DNA of 64,000 bases from Sciurus carolinensis (GCF_902686445.1 NC_062213.1:40436741-40500740), one strand, 5' to 3'; shown: positions 12,082-23,456, counted from the stretch's first letter. Notes: generated from the sequence alone by a model not told the origin. A program made the numbers and translations.

Positions 12082-13486
12082 CTGAAAGGGAAGACACAAG
12101 CAGTTCAGTCAACAGTGACACTGTCCCTAACTTATTCCATCCAACAAACATTTATTCTAAGCCTACTCTGTAAAGGAGAGGGCAGGACCAAAGAGAAGTG
12201 AGCTGCAGTCCCCAGTCTCAAGGGGCTTTATGGTCTAAGGTACACAGTGCGGGTGCAGATAGGTGGCATCGAGATACAGTCCCATGTAGGGTCACTGGGC
12301 AATGGTGTTAGGCTGAACCATATGAAATTGCTGACATCCAGTTGTTTTTTGACCTACAAAACAAGCAATTTCCAGTTTAACTTAATACCATTCAGCAGGC
12401 AGGGACATCAGAAAGTTTACTGACTACCAGAAGATGCCTTAGCTAATGTGAATTTTCCATAGGTAGAGTTGGAGTTGGAGGAAAAGCTATTAGTTAAAGG
12501 AGGATGTGTTAAAGAGTCAAAAGTTTCAAGTCCTAAGAATAATACAAGTTTTTAAAAATGCAAAAGTACACAAAAATTTGGAGTAACAATGCATTCACAG
12601 GTTTCATATTGCCATGATTTTTATATCTCAATTTAAAATATTTGTGCATTTAGATTCTGAAGTACTTCAGCAGCTCTTAGATGCATAGATTCTTGCATAA
12701 GTCTATCTGGAGCTCATAAAATTCTCATTTTTTTTACATATTAATTTATGACTTTACTCAACATAATGCAACTCAAGCATATTTAAAATTAACAATTGTC
12801 TCAGACACAAAAGATGTCTATATGTAGCATATAATTCCGTGAAGTTAAAGTAAAAGGGGCAATCAAAACAATCCCATTCATCTACCACTTAGAAAAACTC
12901 AGCTACTGATGAAATCCATCTTAAGCATATGTCTCTTTATGTCTAAGTAAGAAATATGATAGGCAATAAATGGAATAGGGGAGTAAAACTGTTTTATTTC
13001 ATGACAGTACAATATAGGATGTATCGTTCTGAGTTCATTCTTGTGTTTTAGCTCCTGTTAGGATATAAATAACATTAGGAAAGTTCATAGATTAAATGCA
13101 ATCTGTCATTTTTACTACCTGGTGAAATAATCATCTTTTTTGTGATGCTGGATAATTTCTTAACTTCTTTATATAAAATGGGAATACAAATAGCAATGGC
13201 TCACATGGGACTTGGTGAGGGTTAAATTATCCAAGATGGTAAAGTGGTTAGAAGAATGCCCAGTAGGGGGGAATGCTCCATACCATTCGATAACTGCCAA
13301 AGTAAAATATAATGGTGGGCAATAATAATAATAGACATGTTTAGGTTCATCCTATAAGTATTGATCTTTGACTTGGATTTTCATTCCACATTAATCAAGG
13401 TTCTATCTATACTGATACGTGTACTGTATTTCATAGAATCTAAAATGTACCCCAATTTCAGAGATGTTCAAGTGTGAGGACATGTA

Positions 13487-14050
13487 CAGTCGATCGTCAT
13501 TACTTGTAGATTTCGTATTTCCAAATTTGCCCACTCACTAAAATTTATTTGTAGCTCCAAATCAATAGTCACAGCACTTGTGCAGTCATTTGTGGACACA
13601 CTCTGAGAGGTGAAAAATTTGTCATCGGATGCAGATGTTCCCAGCGGAGGTCGAACAAGGCTATGTTCTATTTTCTTGTTTAAGCTGTCATATTTCATAC
13701 TGCAAACAAGTCTTTCTTCCATTCTATTTAGTGCCATGTTTGGGGCATTTCTGAGTTTTTCATAGGTGATTTTGCTGTTTGAAAGGGTGAAAAGCTGTCT
13801 GGTGTTCCCCAGTGCAAAAAGGTTATGATGTGCCTTTGGGGGAAGATATGTGTATTAAAATAAGCTTCATTCTTGCACAAGTTATACTTTTATTCATAGA
13901 GAGTTCAATGTTAATGAATTAACAATATACATATAGTAAATATGTTGTGTTTAAACAGAAACACAGATCAAGATAATTTATTGGTCAGTTGACAAAAACG
14001 TCGAATGACCAAGGGTCACAGAACCCACATATTTACCTGGGATGCTTTGC
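13487..14050 (+). mobile_element. Tigger-like DNA transposon, 3'-truncated
   Basis: Begins CAGTCGATCGTCATTACTTG immediately after a TA dinucleotide, as expected for a pogo-type inverted terminal end. It continues with 'CCCAGCGGAGGTCGAACAAGG' and 'GAGTTCAATGTTAATGAATT'. It aligns by eye with the element at 4767, sharing the same internal landmarks. The right terminus is not recognisable. No intact transposase remains. Confidence 0.78.
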
Positions 14051-14324
14051 ATCCTGCAAGCCTCTCCTCTCTCTCTGGATTGCTGGCATCAAGTCACACC
14101 TGGGCATAAGGCCACTCCTGAGAATCACATAGCATGTCACCATTCCTTCATAATGAAGGAAGTCTAGAATTTAGGCAGTCACCCCTGGTGGAGGCCCCAG
14201 TAATGGGCCTGGTGGCTGCCTCCTTATTTGGACCCTGACAGACAAAGTAAGAAGAGGTGTGAGTCAGGGAAAATCCCAGGTGGGCAGCAGGCAGCCCTGT
14301 GGGGAGGAGGATGGTGTTTGGAAA

Positions 14325-14470
14325 GAGACCACCCAAAACTCAGATTGGCCACCTATTATGACCTCAAAGAATTACTTAATTTCTTTAAACTCCATTTTCT
14401 TCCCCTGCCAAATAGGGACATTAAAAGAACTATTGCATAGGGTTTTGGAGGAGCAGCTTGTAACTAAGGC
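14325..14470 (+). mobile_element. MIR SINE
   Basis: Weak MIR match: 'CAAAGAATTACTTAATTTC', 'AAACTCCATTTTCTTCCCC' and 'AAATAGGGACATTAAAAG' in consensus order. Confidence 0.6.
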
Positions 14471-14492
14471 TTATTTTGGTCATGTACCATTA

Positions 14493-14512
14493 AAACACAC
14501 ACACACACACAA
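14493..14512. repeat. (CA)n microsatellite
   Basis: About ten CA units between two unremarkable flanks. Confidence 0.9.
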
Positions 14513-15015
14513 ATTGGAATCAGGAGTTTGTAACTGGGCACAATGGAGAGCACCGTATTAGGAACCACATGTGTCCTCATCTCCTCTACTTGCAGAACAA
14601 GTGGAGGAAGAGAAGGTGTGCAGGGAGCTCTTGTGAGGCCTGTTTCTTCACCTATAGAACAAGGCATGGGTGGGATCTAGGGACCCTCAGTACAGACCCC
14701 CGCATTTAGTCTGTGTAGCATCCCCTTCTGTAGAAACTACCCTTCCCTCTCATTCCAAATGCCTGGCGACCGTGGGAGCTGCCTGGTGGTCTGAGGTGGC
14801 TCCACTCCTGGTGCTACAGGTTGGTACAGTGCTTGACAATCAGTCTTTAACTGGCATTCAGAAACTAGAGCTTAGTAAAGGGGGCTCGAAGGAAGGGTGG
14901 GTAAACGGGGGCCCACGGGGCCATGATTCCTGCCCCACGGACCAGAGAAGAAGGGGAGCAGATGAAAGCAGGTCACTCATTTCTCTTGTCCTTGTTTCCA
15001 CCAGTAATGACACAA

Positions 15016-15115
15016 TTCTCTCCCTCTCTCCCTTTCTTTTTTCTTTTTCTTTACTTTTCCTTTCTTTCTTTCCCTCCTTCCTTCTCCTTCTCTCTCTCTC
15101 TCTCTCTCTCTCTAG
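15016..15115. repeat. Polypyrimidine tract ending in (CT)n
   Basis: About 100 bases almost entirely C and T on the plus strand, with only one internal A near 15053, ending in a run of about 13 CT units. The transcribed minus strand is correspondingly a purine tract. Confidence 0.95.
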
Positions 15116-16476
15116 AGTAATAGAACGCAAGCAGACCTCCCAAAGAGGGAGGAGTCCCAAGAAAGGGGTACCCAATCCCCTCCTTTTCAAATCTAGTTCA
15201 AGTCCAGTTTACAATACTTTCAACCCCCCCAAATCCCAATTTTACTATAAAGAATAAGGTTTTTCCATCTCCAGAATCCTATGGATGAGTGCTGAGTGAC
15301 CTGAGGAGTTTCTGGGCCTCGTGCCCTCCTGTGGGTGGGTCTTTGCAGGACGATTCACGGGGAGAAGACATCCTGGCTCCTGGTCTGCCAGAAGGGGCCC
15401 CATTAGCCCCTTTCCCCAGAAGATCTGGGTTTAAACTCAGTCAAGGCTTCACATTCAGAGGGAGAAATAACTAATCAGCCATCTAATCATTGGCAGGATT
15501 GGATTTTTTGTTCAGAAAACATTAAGAGAAATCTTTTTTGACAACTATATCAATGACCAGAAGAGTGTTCAACATGGTGGGGTTGACTTGAAAGGAACAA
15601 TTGCTGGGTATGTAAAACCGACATCCATCAGCCTGGCCTCCCCGCTTCACAATGGGGCCTCAAGGGGGTACAATAAGCATAGACTTTGCCCAGGCCAGTC
15701 CCTGAAGGGTGTGTCTTCAGAACACTATTATGACTTTAAATCATGCCTGCTCTAGCTGGGACAGGGCTATTAGGGTTGGAACAGCCTCGCTTTGGCTCTA
15801 AAATGCCAGGCCACATTGATAAAGCCGGCACTGAGAGATTAATTAAAAACAGCCCTGCCCAGGTTACAGGGAACCAAAAGGACAGACATGCATTTTTCAG
15901 CCCCCGAAAATGCACGTTCTCTCTCACTGGGCAGCAAAAATGGTGGCCCCCAGGATGTGTGGGTTTTGGTCACCTTGTAGACAGGACTTCAATTCACAGG
16001 ACAGATGGCCTCCAAGCCTATCTGGCAGTCTCAGGCGTTGCCTAAGTATGGGACCTCAGGATTTTCCTTGGCTAGTATGGGAAGTCACTGCCCCACCAGT
16101 ATGAAGCTACTGCTGAACCCAGGTTCATGGCCACACAGTCAGCAAGAGCTAAAACCATGGCTCTTGCCCAGGGGAGTGTGGCTATAGAGCCTAATCAATT
16201 CCTAGCTGCAGGATAAAGGTTCCTCCTCTGATCACATCTGGACACTGCCTGTCTCCTGCAGTCTGCAGATCCAGCACCACTTTCTGCTCTGCCTGTAGTA
16301 TAGGTGCCATTAGCCCTTCCCCCACTAAAATCCTGTCCTTCCTAAGTGCACAGTGTACTCCACTCCCCTGCCTGGACCTTCATGGGCTCTTTTCAAACTG
16401 GGTCATGACCCCTGATTGGGTAGTGAAAGCTGAGAGAATTGAGACTAGCATTTACATTTCTTTTTAAAATAAAATT

Positions 16477-16695
16477 GAGCCAGACAGCGCACACCTGTAA
16501 TCCCAGTGGCTCAGGAGACTGAGGGAGGAGGACTGCAGGTTCAAAGTCAGCCTCAGTAATTTAGCAAGGCCTTAAGGAACTTGGTGAGACCCTGTCTCAA
16601 AATAAAACATAAAAAGGGCTGGGGATGTGGTTTAGGGGTTGAGTGCCACTGGATCTAATCCCTGGAATCAATCGATCAATCAATAGAATAAAATA
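16477..16695 (+). mobile_element. Composite B1-ID SINE
   Basis: The 7SL-derived left half ('CACCTGTAATCCCAGTGGC', 'GTGAGACCCTGTCTCAAAA') is followed by a tRNA-derived ID half ('GGGCTGGGGATGTGG'). This dimeric architecture is characteristic of squirrel-family rodents. It ends in an imperfect (ATCA)n tract. Confidence 0.9.
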
Positions 16696-16794
16696 GAAAT
16701 GAAACTGAAAATATCATCATTCTTTGCCTGGATTACTGTATTCACCCTTCCCATGCAACTCTGACCAGCCAGCTCCTACTCCTCTTTCAAGTCT

Positions 16795-17060
16795 GTGTAG
16801 CACATAATGGTTAGGATGGAGCTCCTGACCAGAGTGCCTGGGCTCCCATTTCAACTCTTTCACTTAGAGCTATGTGACTCTGGGCAAGTTATTTAACCTC
16901 TCTGAGTCTCAGTTCCCTCTACTGTAAAATGGGAATTTTAAAAGCACCTACTTCACTGGTTAGTCAAGTGAATAAAATGATCAATAAAATTCAAATAGCT
17001 CAAAAAAACATATACACATGTTAATAACAATAAATGTTAGTAAATAATATTATTACTTCC
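16795..17060 (+). mobile_element. MIR SINE
   Basis: Clear MIR core: 'TATGTGACTCTGGGCAAGTT', 'CTCTGAGTCTCAGTTCCCTC', 'GTAAAATGGGAATTTTAAAA'. One of the best-preserved MIRs in the window. Confidence 0.88.
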
Positions 17061-17224
17061 TCTTAAGGCTCTCCTGGAATACCTAGCCAGAAACAGGCAT
17101 TCTGTGACCCAAGTTCCCCACTTCCAGATGACTCTCTGAAGCCTCCACAGTGTATGCTTTGGGTTATCAACGATTCCATTTTTCCTGAATAAGAGCATCT
17201 TCCCCCCAATCTGGAACCCTTGGA

Positions 17225-17420
17225 CATGGTGTGCAGAGGTACGAACTTAGGCTCTGCATCTCCAACTCTGTTACTTGAAGTTGCTTAACCTTTGTAAGCC
17301 TCAGTTTCCACTTCTGCAAAATGTGGATAATAATAGTGCCTGTCTCATGGGGCTGTTCAAAATATATTAATTGGAATCAGGTATGGATAGTGCCTAGCAC
17401 AGGACACGATTAGCTGTTAC
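17225..17420 (+). mobile_element. MIR SINE
   Basis: Contains 'AGCCTCAGTTTCCACTTCTG', 'CAAAATGTGGATAATAATAG' and 'TGTCTCATGGGGCTGTTCA' in MIR order. Confidence 0.85.
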
Positions 17421-18044
17421 CCTCAGGATGCAGCCCAATCAATGTTCCAAAGACTCTCAAAATTCAGAGATGCCATCTGTAATTAGAAGATGCTCTTTGC
17501 TATCATCTGACCACTGGAGTGCAAATCGAAACTCAGTGTATTCAATTGTAATAACACACAATGCGTGTATACTGAGCAGGGCACTAACGTCTGTTCACAC
17601 ATCTACTGTGCGTATAAAATCCCCATTCTAAAGATGAGGCAGTGGAGGCTCAAATGGGGACCCTAAAGGATTTGCTCAGCATCCTACAGCTGCAGTCTCC
17701 TCACCCTGCAGCCTTTTGCCTAGCTTTGAATGCCAGTCACAAAGCAGGTTTACCAGGCAAAGTGGGGCTGTTAGGGCTGCTGTGGGAAAATGGTGCCAAT
17801 AAGTAAAGAAGTGAAATGAGCAAAAGGTTTGCAATCAGAGCCTTACTACCATCTCCTGGCTGTTCTTGGCTGGTTTACTTGACAAGCTTGATAACCTATA
17901 AGAAGACAAAGGGGTCATGGGGCCACCTGCCTGTTTCCATGAGGCTCAAAAGCAAAAACCTAAGGGAAAGTGCTTAATACACGTTGGCTACTGCGATCTT
18001 GATAAAGAGACTCAGGCCTCTTCAATACCTTCAGTACAGCAGCT

Positions 18045-18135
18045 GAGGTGGCTGAGCAGCTTGGCCGAGCCTGGCGGGACCTAAAAGCGCAGCTGTACCT
18101 CCCGCAGGGTGGATGGGGGCGGGGCCTGGTCTGGG
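18045..18135. promoter_or_regulatory. Small CpG-rich patch with a GC box
   Basis: Within an AT-rich intron this stretch has several CpG dinucleotides and a GGGGGCGGGGCC GC-box match. No TATA element, exon or open frame accompanies it. It is too short for a CpG island. A promoter or enhancer role is speculative. Confidence 0.25.
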
Positions 18136-18850
18136 GGTTTGGGGGATTGTTTCTCCAGTCACAGGAATGAATGGGACAGTACCAATGTTCTCTTAGAGTT
18201 TCCAGCTTGCAAGAAAGATAACAGAGGGGGAAAATCCAAAAGGCCTTTTAATTTTGCTGCTGAACCTTAAAGCACACAGAGAAGGATCTTCCACGGACAA
18301 GTTCACATTCACCAACACTGGGCTCAGCTTCGTTGTAGCTCCTTCACCTTATCAAATTATCTTTCCATTTGCTGATTAATCCCAAAGCAACTTTCCATTA
18401 AAATTTTCCAATACATACAGATAAACTGTCAAAAGAGTTACAGAACCAATTTCTTTTTTAAATATTTCCAGGAAAGGGGGAACATAAATTCTGCAGAAGT
18501 CATTTAAAGTCATAAACCTTAAAAATGTTTGCAGCGTGTTCTACTGATTGAAGTTTTCCAGTTGACTTAGGCCACGCCACGCCACAATAACATGGCCTCT
18601 CTTTGGCGCCAGGGAAATGGCACTTCTGAACATTGTCCAAGTGACATTGCAACGAAAAAGGTTATTTTTCCTTCATGGCATTGATTTTTAAAGTAAATCT
18701 TTTGATTCCAGAGTCAAGGAAAAAAAGGGGTCTCTGCTTTTTGAGATTTACTCTCGGCAAGAGGATTTTTTTTTAAAAAGATACATCAAATGTTCCTCCT
18801 TTTCTTTCTCCCTGAGGCTTATATTATGCAGATCATGAGTTTATCACATT

Positions 18851-19086
18851 CTTTTTTTTTTTGAGGGAGGGGTGGGTATCAGGGATTAACCCACGGGTGC
18901 TTAACCATTGAGTCACATCCCCAGACCTTTATTAGCCCTTTTTTATATTTTATTTAGAGACAGGGTCTCTGAGTTGCTTAGGGCCTTGCTAAAAAATTGC
19001 TGAGGCTGGCTTTGAATTTGCGATCCTCCTGCTTCAGCCTCCCTAGCCACTGGGATTACAGGCATGTGCCACTGCACTGGGCTGGG
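18851..19086 (-). mobile_element. Composite B1-ID SINE, antisense
   Basis: Poly-T head, then reversed ID and B1 halves ('GAGTCACATCCCCAGACC' and 'CTGGGATTACAGGCATGTGC'). Flanking repeats TTTATCACATT (18840-18850) and TTTGTCACATT (19087-19097) form a target-site duplication with one mismatch. Confidence 0.93.
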
Positions 19087-19929
19087 TTTGTCACATTTCG
19101 AGAACTGGTCCTCAGAGCCCTTCCGGGAGCAGTCCCCCTCTGAGGGAGTTAGTGAATAGTCTGCTCCTTAAGATCATTCTCCACTCATACTTCAGGGAAG
19201 AGTTGTCATTTCAAAACAGATATTTCCTTTTATTTCCCCATCAAAGAATCATGGTGGTTGGAAGGGACAGGGGCTGCTGTGGTGGACAAGACAGGACAGG
19301 GCACTGTTTGCCAGGTCAGACGCATGTTTCCGGTTGTCAAGAATGAGAGTGGAGTCTGTATGAAAAAGGGACCTTGGCCCCCTGTCCTCCCGGAGAAGGA
19401 AGAGGCAGCTGTAGAGGTAGGAAACTGGGGCAAGAGCAAGTTGACCTGCTGAGCAAAGTGAAGGCTGAGCTGGGGTTGGAGGTCACTGGGAGGAATGTGG
19501 GAAGGAGGAGAGAAGCAGCGTGGAGAAGAGGATTAGAAAGCAAGAGAGGGAAGAAAAACGTCTTAACACAGAAGAATGCAGCTCAAGGACATGGGGAGGT
19601 ATCTTCTTGCAGAAGGAGTGGTGGGTGAGAAGTACCTGCCATCCTAACGGGTAGGAATATGCCAGGACCACATCTTGCCCACATCCCCAGGCACTGAGTC
19701 TTTTTGTCAATTGAAAAAACATCCACAGCTAGCACCATTATGGGACAAAAATACCTTGGTACTCTACAGCATACAAGAGAAAACCAAATTATGATTTCTG
19801 CGTTCCGTTCCCATTCTTGCTCCAGTGCATGAATTTCAATTTAGGGAATGCCAGGACAGCCCAATATGTTGGAGAAAATCTTTGTTTTAACCCCTGGCCT
19901 AGGTTAGGTCCTGCACCCTCATCCCCTGA

Positions 19930-20085
19930 ATTACACTGTTAAAACTGCTCTTACTTATTTGTGTAATTACATGCTTCACATCTGTCTCCCTTGGCCAAAA
20001 TGTAAGCCCCCAAAGGACACGGTGTCTCCCCTGTCCTTTGCTGAACACCTATTGCCAGCATAGCCCCCGGGCCATGGTAGCACAG
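19930..20085 (+). mobile_element. L2-like LINE 3' fragment
   Basis: Diverged L2 3' end signature: 'CAAAATGTAAGCCCCCAAAG' then 'CCTTTGCTGAACACCTATTG'. It lies just beyond the donor side of the VWA1 exon. By-eye match only. Confidence 0.5.
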
Positions 20086-20135
20086 GATGAGCCCTAAGGA
20101 TTCCCCTAGAAGAGTCTAAGAAAGGTAGGACTTAC

Positions 20136-20705
20136 CACACAGCTTGTTCTGGAACACTGAGGTCAGCGACTCGATCTGGCTGAAGTTGGCCACCAGGAAG
20201 ACATGGTCCTCATGGGGTTCACTCCCAATGGCCTTCAGTGTGTTAAAGTCCACTTGGCCCACACCAATGGCAAAGATCAAGATGCCTGTGTCCCGTGCCT
20301 TTGCAGCCACCTCAGCCACCGAGTCCTGGGGCCTCCCATCTGTTACAATCATTATGACTCGAGGCACATTCTCCCTCAGGGGTCGGGCCCCCTCTGCTTC
20401 TGAGAATGCGATGTTCAGGGCATACTGGATGGCCAGTCCTGTCATGGTGCCTGTGGACAGATGCCTCATCCTCTTGACAGCTCGTTCCACCTCAGACTTC
20501 CTCTTGAAGGTCTTGAGGGAGAACTCGTTCTTGACTGTGCTGCCATATTGGAGCAGACCCACCCGGGTGACATCTGGACCAATGTCCAAGAACTGCAAGA
20601 TATCCACAATGAACTCCTTGACCTTCGCATAGTCATGGGTGTTGACACTGCGGGAGCTGTCAATGATGAAGACCAGGTCTGCCCGCTTATTGTCACAGGA
20701 GCTCT
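20136..20705 (-). CDS. MATN2: MATN2 exon encoding the first von Willebrand factor A (VWA1) domain
   Basis: This 570-base exon encodes residues 48-237 of matrilin-2, essentially the complete first VWA domain. That fold binds matrix ligands and usually a divalent metal at a MIDAS site. MIDAS elements are intact: DSSRS at residues 63-67, the threonine in STGTMTG (about 131-137), and TDGRPQD at 169-175. Cysteines at residues 51 and 237 bracket the domain and should form the family's closing disulfide. The sequence is almost identical to human matrilin-2 as I remember it and clearly closer to it than to matrilin-1, -3 or -4. The acceptor is a CTCCTCTTTCCCCAG tract ending at 20706, and the donor is GTAAGT at 20130-20135. 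Both splice phases are 1, so the domain exon is symmetrical. No stop or frameshift is present. The open frame on the opposite strand is a shadow. Confidence 0.97.
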
Positions 20706-21383
20706 CTGGGGAAAGAGGAGCGGTCAAACACTTTAGAAAAGAGTTAAGGACCTAGTGCAGGTTGGCTGTTGTTGGAAATCCTGGAACTGATGATCAACTT
20801 TCAAACCTCCAGAATTCATCAGTTTCCTCCCTGCTTGGGGAAGTCACATGACTGTATGATGGTGACCCTTGGCTACAATCATTTTTTTTTTTTACAAGAT
20901 AAGTAAACATATTCATTTCTAGAAAGTTGCCAAAGTAGTTTTTAGGTGGGAAAACATCTGATCAGGGTCACATTTATTTTATTATTTTCTGCATGGCACA
21001 TAAGCTTAGCAGGGAACTTCAGAGAATATAAAAGAAGATTAAGATAGGGTCCAGTGTCAAATAGTTATCAGTCTACCTGGTTAATAATGGAACAACGAAA
21101 GAGTAAGTAGCATGGAACCATGGTCTTGACAAAAGACATTAAGAGAACAGGGATATTAGTGGGCTGGGGTCAAGGAGATGAGACGTGAGTGAACCGTGGG
21201 TTCTTGTGGGTGAACCGTGATTGGATTGGAGAGAAGGAACATATGTAAAGGGACATGTGAACAAAAGCCAACAATGAAATGAATGTGGTGGATAAAAGAG
21301 TAAGTGATGAGACCTGGTAGTAGAGGGAATACTAGGAGTTGTAGGCAGGAATTAGTTGGAGGAGTACACTGAGGCCAGTTATA

Positions 21384-21601
21384 AAGACTTTTGTGGGGGC
21401 AGTGGGGTACTGGGGATTGAACCCAGGAGCCCTTAACCACTGAGCCACATTCCCAGCCCTTTTTAAATATTTTATTTAGAGACAGGGTATTGCTGAGTTG
21501 CTTAGGGCCTTGCTAAGTTGCTGAGGCTGGCTTTGAGCTTACAATCCTCCTGCCTCGGCCTCCTTGAGCAGCTGGGATTACAGGTGTGCACCACCTCATT
21601 G
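21384..21601 (-). mobile_element. Composite B1-ID SINE, antisense
   Basis: Reversed ID half ('GGGGATTGAACCCAGGAGC', 'ACTGAGCCACATTCCCAGCC') followed by a reversed B1 half ('CAGCTGGGATTACAGGTGTG'). Short flanking repeats around CCAGTT are compatible with a target-site duplication. Confidence 0.9.
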
Positions 21602-21713
21602 GACCAGTTGGACATTTAAATTCAGAAATCTGTAGGTGATGCCACAGGTGATCACGTACGTAGCTTCTGTTTCCTGTAGGGAGATTACATGATGAAAGTC
21701 AACTGAGTCAGAG

Positions 21714-21795
21714 GTTGGGGATGTAGCTCAGTGGTAGGGCATGTGCTCACCCTGCGAGGCCCTGGGTTTGATCCCCAGCACCAAACAGACAAAAA
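21714..21795 (+). mobile_element. ID SINE (tRNA-related)
   Basis: 'GTTGGGGATGTAGCTCAGTG' carries the A-box region and 'GGGTTTGATCCCCAGCACC' the B-box region of an ID element. It is a SINE rather than a functional tRNA: the 3' end runs into an A-rich tail. Confidence 0.85.
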
Positions 21796-22161
21796 GTCAC
21801 TTGAGTCTGGCAGTGGTTCGTAAGGTGAATGATTCATACTACTGTTGCACAAATCTGGTTGAGAAAGGGACTCAGACCTCAATTTGGGAGGCAGTAGTAA
21901 ACACAGAGGAGGGACCCAATCCAGCAACATGTCAAAAAGGGCACAGTTAAATTGAAAAGAGGCAAATAGGACGTTTCTCCCTCGCCATGACTACTGTTCT
22001 ATGCCTTGAGCTCCTAAGCAAGGTCTGAGTTCATAGATGAAATTCAGTCCCTTCCATGTTCCTGGGACAAGTATGGCATTCGATAAGAGATGAGGTCTCA
22101 CCTCAGCAGGTGGAGCTGGGCGTTCCTGTTGGATTTTCTCAGATGTCATGCGCTAAGGCTT

Positions 22162-22582
22162 GCTATGATATGGATATAGTTTGAGTGTCTTCACCAAAGG
22201 TTTCTATGTTGAAGCTTAATTGCAATTGCAAGGGATTATGTGGGTAGAAACTTAATCAACTATGAATTTAGAAACGGGGCTTTTGGGGGTGATTAGAATT
22301 AGACTAATTAGAATTAGTCCTTAGGATAAAGCCCCCAGGATCGAATACCGGTAACTTGATAAGAAGAGGGAGAGAGACCAGAAGACACAGAGCCACACAC
22401 GTGCTCCCTATTTCTTGCTATGTGATGCCCTGTACAGCCTTGGGACTCTGCCAGCAAGAAGGTCATTACTAGCTGAAGCTCCCTGACCTTGGCACAGAAG
22501 GATGAGTCAAAATATACATACTTCCTTTACAAAGCTATTCAGCCACAGGCATTTTCTTATAGTAACAGAAAATAGAGCAACA
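22162..22582 (+). mobile_element. MaLR (MLT1-like) LTR, sense
   Basis: Starts 'TGCTATGATATGGATATAG' and ends 'CAGAAAATAGAGCAACA', the usual start and end of mammalian MaLR/ERVL-type solo LTRs, with 'AAGAAGAGGGAGAGAGACC' inside. No internal retroviral sequence is attached. Old and diverged. Confidence 0.8.
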
Positions 22583-23036
22583 CTGTCTTCATCTGGGCTA
22601 GTCCTCGCCCCCACTTTCTCCAGCCCCTTCCCGGACTTTGCAGCTAAATGGGGATTTGAAAGGGATTTGAAAAAGGATCCCGAATGCTTGCCCTAAATCC
22701 CAATCACCACAGCTGCAAGAAACAGAGAGAAAGCCAAAAATGAAACAGTGAAGCCAGTCATAAAAATGAGAAGTGGGAAAGGCCCATGAAGTCATCCTGT
22801 CCAAGTCAGCTTGCCAGGCTGTGACTCGTCCCTGAGTGCCTGCACACACCTCGTCACTGCAACCTCACAATTCTAACCACTTTAGAAGAGGAGGCGCCCC
22901 AAATACCAGTAGCCTGGCAGGAGACCAACCTCTGCCACATCCACATGTCCACCAGGGGCTGGAGGAATCTAAGGTGAGTTTTTCACCTTATTGCCTTTGA
23001 GGAATAAGATCAATATGAAACCTGACATTTGTAGGA

Positions 23037-23133
23037 TTTTTTTTTTTTTTTTTTTTGTGGTGCTGGGGTTTGAACCCAGGGCCTTATGCATATGAAGCAG
23101 GCTCTCTACCAACTGAGCTATATCCCCAGCTAT
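23037..23133 (-). mobile_element. ID SINE, antisense
   Basis: A poly-T run precedes 'GTGGTGCTGGGGTTTGAACC' and 'CCAACTGAGCTATATCCCC', a reversed ID element. Confidence 0.9.
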
Positions 23134-23151
23134 AGGATGTTTTAACAACAT

Positions 23152-23168
23152 CCCCCCCCCCCCCCCCG
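23152..23168. repeat. Poly-C tract
   Basis: About 17 consecutive C, immediately beyond an ID SINE. Length is likely to vary and be error-prone in sequencing. Confidence 0.9.
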
Positions 23169-23234
23169 CTCCCCGCAGATCACTGATAATCACAACAGCC
23201 TCATTTCACTTTTAGAATCATCTGTTGAGAAAAG

Positions 23235-23456
23235 GGCTGGTGCCAGGCACGGGGGCAAATACCTGTAATCCCAGCAGCTTGGGAGGTTGAGGCAGGAGGA
23301 TCACAAGTTCAAAGCCAGCCTCAGCAACAGCAAGGCCCTAATAAGCAATTCAGTGAGATGCTGTCTCTAAATAAAATACAAAACAGGGCTGGGGATGTGG
23401 CTCAGTGGTCAAGTGCCCCTTAGTTCAATTCCCAGTATCCCCCCCGACACAAAAAA
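23235..23456 (+). mobile_element. Composite B1-ID SINE
   Basis: B1 half 'TACCTGTAATCCCAGCAGC' plus ID half 'GGGCTGGGGATGTGGCTCAG'. Flanked by GAGAAAAG direct repeats (23227-23234 and 23457-23464). Confidence 0.92.

Larger units (their letters stand above)
12082..20135 (-). other. MATN2: MATN2 intron 3 (8.05 kb) between VWA1 exon and first EGF exon
   Basis: Complete phase-1 intron (GTAAGT donor, CAG acceptor). Just upstream of the acceptor the minus strand reads GTTGACTGAAC, a plausible branch-point region about 25-30 bases from the AG. The intron contains a Tigger copy, MIRs, two B1-ID SINEs and a long pyrimidine tract. The stretches 12090-13480, 15120-16470, 17430-18040 and 19100-19925 hold no recognised feature. 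Confidence 0.85.

Noticed and set aside
11849..12151. Longer 100-codon frame around the EGF-1 exon
   Set aside because: The frame extends past consensus splice sites; the parts outside 11959-12081 are intron.
14670..15257. 195-codon open frame
   Set aside because: Its C-terminal part is low-complexity Ser/Leu/Phe from the pyrimidine tract. No recognisable family, no gene context.
20144..20632. 162-codon open frame on the plus strand opposite the VWA1 exon
   Set aside because: It is an antisense shadow of the MATN2 exon; the translated product shows no domain.
23152..23168. Poly-C run as a sequencing gap or functional i-motif
   Set aside because: Plausible either way, but a single homopolymer cannot decide it; recorded only as a repeat.
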